Of a stretch of DNA of 64,000 nucleotides, positions 58,570-64,000 are shown piece after piece. Positions within the stretch are counted from its first letter, which is position 1; each line of letters begins with the position of its first letter. The DNA comes from an uncultured Dysosmobacter sp. (GTDB lineage Bacteria > Bacillota > Clostridia > Oscillospirales > Oscillospiraceae), in the NCBI RefSeq assembly GCF_947631635.1, contig NZ_CANRMB010000013.1:16275-80274 (forward strand), given 5' to 3'. The notes under the pieces are model-generated. The model worked only from the letters and a program-made list of their open reading frames with translations, was not told where the DNA came from and did no database searches. A program made the position numbers and the translations under genes.

Positions 58570-59507
58570 AGCTCGGTTTTTTATACGCCGGACAGGGCAG
58601 CCAGCACCCGGGCATGGGCGCCGATCTATATGAGGCATTTCCCACATTTCGAGCAATTTTTGACCGCGCGGACGGGGATGTGGATTTTGATTTGAAGCAG
58701 ACCTGCTTCGCAGACCCGGAGAAGAAACTGGACCAGACCCAGTACACCCAGCCCTGCATGGTGGCCTTCGCCGCCGGACTGACCGCGGTGCTGCGGGAGC
58801 AGGGCGTCGTGCCCGCTGCCGCCGCGGGCCTGTCCTTGGGCGAGTATTCCGCCCTCCACGCCGCCGGGGTGTTCGACGCCTCCGCCGCTGTCAAGCTGGC
58901 GGCCTTCCGGGGCCGGGCCATGGAGGCGGCCGCGGAAGGCCGCGAATCCGCCATGATGGCGGTGCTGGGCCTGGAACGTGAGATCCTGCAGGCGGCCTGC
59001 GACAGCGCCTCCGAGTTGGGCACCGTGGTCATTGCCAACTACAACTGTCCGGGACAGCTGGTCATCGGCGGCGAAAAAGCCGCCGTGGAGAGGGCCGCCG
59101 CCCTGGCAAAGGAACAGGGGGCCAGGCGGTGCCTGCCCCTGAAGGTCAGCGGCCCCTTCCACACGCCCCTGATGGCCCCGGCGGGAGAGGCCCTGCGGGA
59201 CTATTTTCGCTCCATCCATTTTGCCGAGCCGGATATCCCCGTCATTTTCAACTGCCTGGGAGATGGGAAGCCGGAGGGGACCCCGATCCAGGACCTGCTG
59301 GTCCGGCAGGTCCAGAGCAGCGTGCTGATGGAGGACAGCATCCGCCGCATGGCCGCCATGGGCGTGGACGCCATGGTGGAGATCGGTCCCGGTAAGGCCC
59401 TGACGGGCTTTGTCCGGAAAACAGTGCCGGAGATGTCCGTCTGCCCGGTGGAGACCGCGGCGGACGTGGAGGCTCTGGTGCAGCGCGTAAAGGAGAACGA
59501 CAGATGA
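58566..59507 (+). CDS. fabD: ACP S-malonyltransferase
   Basis: FLYAGQGSQHPGMG, GLSLGEYSAL, VSGPFHTPLM. Confidence 0.95.
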   Translation: MKLGFLYAGQGSQHPGMGADLYEAFPTFRAIFDRADGDVDFDLKQTCFADPEKKLDQTQYTQPCMVAFAAGLTAVLREQGVVPAAAAGLSLGEYSALHAAGVFDASAAVKLAAFRGRAMEAAAEGRESAMMAVLGLEREILQAACDSASELGTVVIANYNCPGQLVIGGEKAAVERAAALAKEQGARRCLPLKVSGPFHTPLMAPAGEALRDYFRSIHFAEPDIPVIFNCLGDGKPEGTPIQDLLVRQVQSSVLMEDSIRRMAAMGVDAMVEIGPGKALTGFVRKTVPEMSVCPVETAADVEALVQRVKENDR

Positions 59508-60247
59508 ATTTTGCTGGAAAGACCGCCGTCGTCACCGGCGGAAGCAGGGGCATTGGCCGGGCCGTCTGCCTGGAGCTGGCCCGGGGCGGCGCCAACGTGG
59601 CGCTGTGCTATGCGGGAAACGAGGCGGCGGCCCTGGATACCGTATCCGCCTGTGAATCATCCGGCGGCCATGCCGCGGCGGTGCGGTGCGACATATCGGA
59701 CAGCGGGCAGGTCAGGGACCTGATGGACACCGTTCTCCGGGAATTTGGCCGCATCGACATTCTGGTGAACAACGCCGGCATCACCCGGGACGGCCTGCTC
59801 ATGACCATGAAGGAACAGGACTTCGACGCTGTGATCAACACAAATTTAAAAGGCACGTTTCTGTGTATGAAGGCCGTGGCCCGCGTCATGATGAAGCAGC
59901 GGTACGGCCGCATCGTGAACATCAGCAGCGTGGTCGGCCTGCGGGGCAACGCCGGGCAGGTGAACTACGCCGCCAGCAAAGCGGGCGTCATCGGCATGAC
60001 CAAATCCCTGGCAAAGGAGTTGGCCTCCCGGGGTGTCACGGTAAACGCCGTAGCCCCCGGCTTCATCGGAACGGACATGACCGCCGCCATGCCGGAGGCC
60101 GCCAGATCCGCCGTTCTGTCCGCCATCCCCATGGGACGGCTGGGCGGACCGGAGGACGTGGCAAAAGCCGTGGCCTTCCTGTCCAGCGGGGAAGCCGCCT
60201 ACATCACAGGGCAGGTGCTGGCTGTGGACGGCGGGATGAGCATGTGA
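59504..60247 (+). CDS. fabG: 3-oxoacyl-ACP reductase
   Basis: VVTGGSRGIGRA, NNAGITRD, YAASKAGVIGMTKSLAKE. Confidence 0.96.
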   Translation: MNFAGKTAVVTGGSRGIGRAVCLELARGGANVALCYAGNEAAALDTVSACESSGGHAAAVRCDISDSGQVRDLMDTVLREFGRIDILVNNAGITRDGLLMTMKEQDFDAVINTNLKGTFLCMKAVARVMMKQRYGRIVNISSVVGLRGNAGQVNYAASKAGVIGMTKSLAKELASRGVTVNAVAPGFIGTDMTAAMPEAARSAVLSAIPMGRLGGPEDVAKAVAFLSSGEAAYITGQVLAVDGGMSM

Positions 60248-60284
60248 GACCCACAGGAGGGCGCCGCTCTGCGGGTGCCTCCAC

Positions 60285-60469
60285 TATAATCAAATAACTT
60301 GAAAAGTGATACATTCACTTTTCAAGAGTCACAGCGCATGTGCGCTGTGACAGGCCGCGGTCCGCGGCCTTGATTTGCATTTCATAGTCAATCACTGTGC
60401 GCTTTACGCGCAGCGGGCATCGCCCGCTTGAAAAATCCCATGGGATTTTTCAAGTTCATTGACGATATC
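60285..60469. repeat. Complex palindromic dispersed repeat, copy C, between fabG and fabF
   Basis: TATAATCAAATAACTTGAAAAGTG...CACTTTTCAAG, GTCACAGCGCATGTGCGCTGTGAC, AGGCCGCGGTCCGCGGCCT, then CTTGAAAAATCCCATGGGATTTTTCAAG. Confidence 0.8.
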
Positions 60470-60488
60470 ATCAAGGAGGTAAACCTCT

Positions 60489-61730
60489 ATGAATCGACGC
60501 AGAGTCGTCATCACCGGCCTGGGGGCCGTCACCCCCATCGGCCTGACCGCGCCGGAGAGCTGGCAGGCCGTGAAAAACGGCGTGTGCGGCGTGGCGCCCA
60601 TCACCCAATTTGACCCCGCCGGCATGAAGGTCCATCTGGCCGCCGAGGTCAAGGGCTTCGATCCCGAGAACTATATGACCCGGCAGGAGGCCAAGCACAT
60701 GGGCCGCTTCACCCAGATGGCCCTGGTCTCCGCCATGGAGGCCCTGTCCGACGCCGGATTTCAAATGGAACAGGCGGACCCGGACCGCTGCGGCGTCATC
60801 ATCTCCAGCGGCATCGGCGGTCTCAGCATCACCGAGGCAGAGCACGACCGGGGCCTGGCCCGGGGCTGGGACAAGGTGTCCCCCTTCTACATTCCCACCG
60901 GCATCAGCAACATGGCCGCGGGACAGGTGGCGATCTCCACCCGCTTTCAGGGCCTGTGCACCTGTCCCGTCGCCGCCTGCGCCGGCGGCACCTACGCCGT
61001 GGGCGACGCCTTCCGCTGCATCCGGGACGGCTATGCCGACGCCATGCTCTGCGGCGGCACGGAGGCGGCGGTGACGCCCCTGGCCATCGGCGGCTTCACC
61101 GCCATGCGGGCACTGGCGCAGACCGGCGACCCCGCCCGGGCCTCCATCCCCTTTGACAAGGAGCGGAGCGGGTTCGTTCTGGGAGAGGGGGCGGCCGTGC
61201 TCCTGCTGGAGGAGCTGGAGCACGCCCAGGCCCGGAACGCCAAGATCTACGCGGAGGTCCTAGGTTACGGCGCCACCTGTGACGCCTATCACATGACCGC
61301 CCCCCGGCCGGACGGCAGCGGCGGCGCCAAGGCCATGGCCCTGGCGCTGAAGGACGGCGGTACAGCGGCGGACCAGGTGGACTATATCAACGCCCACGGC
61401 ACCTCCACCCATCTGAACGACGCGGGGGAGACCGCCGCCATAAAAGCGGTGTTCGGCGGGCACGCCTACAAGCTCGCCGTCAGCTCCACCAAATCCATGA
61501 CCGGCCATATGCTAGGGGCCGCCGGCGCGGTGGAGGCGCTCTTCACCGCTCTGGCGCTGAAGGACGGCTTCATCCCCGCCACCATCAACTACCGTGTCCC
61601 CGATGGGGACTGCGACCTGGACGTGGTGCCCAACACAGGCCGCGCCGCCGATATCCGGTACGCCCTGTCCAACTCCCTGGGCTTCGGCGGGCACAACGGA
61701 AGTCTTCTGTTCAGGAGGTGGGAGGCGTGA
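60489..61730 (+). CDS. fabF: Beta-ketoacyl-ACP synthase II
   Basis: MNRRRVVITGLGAVTPIG, ACAGGTYAVGDAFR, NAHGTSTHLND. Confidence 0.96.
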   Translation: MNRRRVVITGLGAVTPIGLTAPESWQAVKNGVCGVAPITQFDPAGMKVHLAAEVKGFDPENYMTRQEAKHMGRFTQMALVSAMEALSDAGFQMEQADPDRCGVIISSGIGGLSITEAEHDRGLARGWDKVSPFYIPTGISNMAAGQVAISTRFQGLCTCPVAACAGGTYAVGDAFRCIRDGYADAMLCGGTEAAVTPLAIGGFTAMRALAQTGDPARASIPFDKERSGFVLGEGAAVLLLEELEHAQARNAKIYAEVLGYGATCDAYHMTAPRPDGSGGAKAMALALKDGGTAADQVDYINAHGTSTHLNDAGETAAIKAVFGGHAYKLAVSSTKSMTGHMLGAAGAVEALFTALALKDGFIPATINYRVPDGDCDLDVVPNTGRAADIRYALSNSLGFGGHNGSLLFRRWEA

Positions 61731-61732
61731 GC

Positions 61733-62164
61733 ATGCAGTATGATTCCGATCAGATCGCGCAGATCCTGCCCCACCGCTATCCCTTCGCCCTAGTGGACCG
61801 CATCGTGGACGGCGAGCCCGGCAAGTGGGCCAGGGGCATCAAGTGCGTCACCACCAACGAGCCGTTTTTCCAGGGCCACTTCCCCCAGAAGCATGTGATG
61901 CCGGGGGTCCTGCTCATTGAGGCCATGGCCCAGGTGGGCGGCGTGGCCATTCTGGCCCTGCCGGAAAACCGGGGAAAGCTGGCCTTCCTGGGCCGGGTGC
62001 ATGACGCCCGCTTCAAGCGGCAGGTGGTCCCCGGCGATGTGGTGGAGATGGAGTGCGTGCTGACGAAGCAGCGGGGCCCCGTGGGCGTGGGACAGTGCCG
62101 GGCAGCGGTGAACGGCGAACCGGCAGTGACCGCGGAGCTGACTTTTGCCATCAGCGCAGAATAA
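61733..62164 (+). CDS. fabZ: 3-hydroxyacyl-ACP dehydratase
   Basis: ILPHRYPFALVDRI, FFQGHFPQKHVMPGVLLIEAMAQVGG. Confidence 0.95.
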   Translation: MQYDSDQIAQILPHRYPFALVDRIVDGEPGKWARGIKCVTTNEPFFQGHFPQKHVMPGVLLIEAMAQVGGVAILALPENRGKLAFLGRVHDARFKRQVVPGDVVEMECVLTKQRGPVGVGQCRAAVNGEPAVTAELTFAISAE

Positions 62165-62241
62165 CTGTTGCCGTTTTTCCGCAGAATTGCTATACTATAT
62201 GAAAACGAGACAACAACACTGTGGGAAAGCGGGCGGCCGGT

Positions 62242-62715
62242 ATGCTGAAATACGCATTCTTTAATGTATACACCAAATTCAAACTGCACTTCTACCAGGA
62301 GATCTTCCAGCGCTTCCAGAGCCGGGAAGCCAGCTTGACCACGGTGGAGACCTTCTGCGTGGAGACCATCCAGGCCCTGGGCAGCCCCACGGTGAACGAG
62401 TTCGCCACCTTCATGCGCATCTCCCCGCCCAACGCGGCCTATAAGGTCAACAGCCTGGTGAAAAAGGGCTATATCCGCAAGGTCCAGTCCCCCTCCGACC
62501 GCCGGGAATACCACCTGGAGGTCACGCAGAAATATATCGACTACTACAATATCTCCACCTCGTACATGGTGGAGGTCATGGAGCGCATTGCCCGGCGCTT
62601 TTCGACGGAGGAATGCGCCAAGCTGGAGGAGATGCTGACCATCGTCAGCCGGGACCTGATGCCGGAGGTCGCCATCCCGGATATCAAAATGACAGAGTAT
62701 AGTCAATTAATTTGA
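62242..62715 (+). CDS. MarR-family regulator, candidate FabT-like
   Basis: Winged-helix MarR pattern (ISPPNAAYKVNSLVKKGYIRKVQSPSDRREYHLEVT); terminal gene of fab cluster. Confidence 0.8.
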   Translation: MLKYAFFNVYTKFKLHFYQEIFQRFQSREASLTTVETFCVETIQALGSPTVNEFATFMRISPPNAAYKVNSLVKKGYIRKVQSPSDRREYHLEVTQKYIDYYNISTSYMVEVMERIARRFSTEECAKLEEMLTIVSRDLMPEVAIPDIKMTEYSQLI

Positions 62716-62783
62716 AAAATCGCATGGGATTTTTCAAGCTGGCGATGCCCGCTGTGCGTAAAGCGCACAGTGATTTGATTATA
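62698..62783. repeat. Palindromic dispersed repeat, copy D
   Basis: TATAGTCAATTAATTTGAAAAATCGCATGGGATTTTTCAAGCTGGCGATGCCCGCTGTGCGTAAAGCGCACAGTGATTTGATTATA; near identical to reverse complement of second half of copy C. Confidence 0.85.
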
Positions 62784-62832
62784 AAACGAAGCCACGGACC
62801 GCCGGTCCGTGGCTTTGTCTCTGTTCCTTTGT

Positions 62833-63777
62833 CTATGCAAACAGTCCCGCCGGGATGCGGATATCCTCTTTTGGCACTCTGTCCCAGCGGAAATCCGCCA
62901 GCAGGGCTTCGGCGGTCCTTGGCTCCGCCGCGGGATTGAAGCCCGCCAGATACGCCAGCCTGCCCAAGACCTCCGCCGCGGTCAGCCGGTCCCGCAGGCT
63001 GTCCAGCCCCGCGTCGGCGTCCCGTTTGGACAGCCGCCGCCCGTCCGGGGCCAGCAGCAACGGAAAGTGGATAAACGCCGGGGCAGTCAGCCCCAGCAGC
63101 CGGTACAGGTAGAGCTGCCGGGGGGTGGAGTCCAGCAGGTCCGCTCCCCGGACCACCTCCGTCACGCCCATGGCAGCGTCATCCACCACCACAGCCAGCT
63201 GATAGGCGAACATCCCGTCGGACCGGCGCAGCAGGAAATCTCCGCAGTCCCGGGCCAGATTCTCCGCATACGGCCCCATGTGGCCGTCCGTGAAGCCCCA
63301 GGCCGCATCCGGCGTCACCAGCCGCAGGGCCGGGGCGCGCCGTTTCGCCCTTTCCGCGGCCTCTGCCGCCGTCAATCCCCGGCAGGTCCCGGCATAGACC
63401 ACCTGGCCGTCCCCCCGGTGGGGCGCACTGGCGGCGTGCAGCTCCGCCCGGGTGCAGAAGCAAGGATACACCAGGCCCCGCGCCTCCAGCTTTTCCAGAG
63501 CCGCCTGATACAGCGCCGTCCGCTGGCTCTGGTAATAGGGGCCGTCCGGCCCGCCCACGGAGGGGCCTTCGTCCCAATCCAGTCCCAGCCACCGGAGGTC
63601 CTCCTCCATCTGGTCCGCGTAGCGGCGGGGGCAGCGGGCGGTGTCCAGGTCCTCGATGCGCAGGACCACCCTGCCGCCCTTCTGCCGGGCGCTGAGCCAG
63701 GCCAGCAGGCAGCAGAGGATATTTCCAAGATGGATGCGCCCGCTGGGCGAGGGGGCGAAACGGCCTACGGTCTGCAT
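62833..63777 (-). CDS. gluQ: Glutamyl-Q tRNA(Asp) synthetase-like protein
   Basis: GRFAPSPSGRIHLGN, LRIEDLDTARCP, short length (314 aa). Confidence 0.85.
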   Translation of the reverse strand: MQTVGRFAPSPSGRIHLGNILCCLLAWLSARQKGGRVVLRIEDLDTARCPRRYADQMEEDLRWLGLDWDEGPSVGGPDGPYYQSQRTALYQAALEKLEARGLVYPCFCTRAELHAASAPHRGDGQVVYAGTCRGLTAAEAAERAKRRAPALRLVTPDAAWGFTDGHMGPYAENLARDCGDFLLRRSDGMFAYQLAVVVDDAAMGVTEVVRGADLLDSTPRQLYLYRLLGLTAPAFIHFPLLLAPDGRRLSKRDADAGLDSLRDRLTAAEVLGRLAYLAGFNPAAEPRTAEALLADFRWDRVPKEDIRIPAGLFA

Positions 63778-64000
63778 GACTGGGTGCTCCTTTCAGTGAG
63801 ATCTTCTCTATTATAGCGAAGGGAGCGGCGCTCCGCAAGGTCCTCCCGCATTCCCCGAAGCGGCGGATGTAAGTTTGGCAAACATAGTGGAATCCTACAA
63901 CAACGATAAGCAGGGGCCCGGCAAAGGGAGTGTCCAAAATAAAGATTTGATGATATAATAAGGGATATGAGGAAACAGACAAAAGAGGCATGGAAGAAAT

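Noticed and set aside
60428-60613. 61-aa ORF MKNPMGFFKFIDDIIKEV...
   Set aside because: Translation of the palindromic dispersed repeat overlapping fabF start; a similar MKNRMGFFK ORF arises from the other repeat copy at 62712

Overview
Window from a gut Clostridia/Oscillospiraceae-like genome (assigned from gene content only). Positions 1 to about 24,711 look like the right part of an integrative conjugative element (ICE): VirB4-type ATPase, CHAP-domain lytic protein, accessory cargo, ICE regulatory genes, tyrosine integrase and Fic protein. It ends at a 3' tRNA-Arg(CCT) fragment, a probable attachment site. The cargo includes a compact locus with a TcdR/UviA-like sigma factor, a TcdE-like holin and a phosphodiester-glycosidase-domain protein. 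Each of the three has an upstream TTTAC(A/G/T)-N17-CTCTnTnA promoter-like sequence; this is my top candidate for an undescribed system. Other cargo: an ECF sigma/DUF4367 pair with secreted small proteins and an ABC transporter, an IS256-family insertion with 8-bp TSD, and a degenerate TnpB. From about 24.7 to 32.9 kb are a deleted second integrase, an AP2-like remnant, c-di-GMP-I riboswitch-like sequences upstream of a VPETG-anchored surface protein, and a lipoprotein. From about 33 kb the content is mostly chromosomal housekeeping: cysK, AI-2E transporter, aminopeptidase, sir2, citrate synthase, three tRNA-Leu, mgtE, trkH/trkA, a complete acc-fab operon and gluQ-like gene. The fab operon carries a 266-bp tandem triplication of the fabK 5' end and palindromic dispersed repeats. 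All names come from reading translated motifs; no database search was run.
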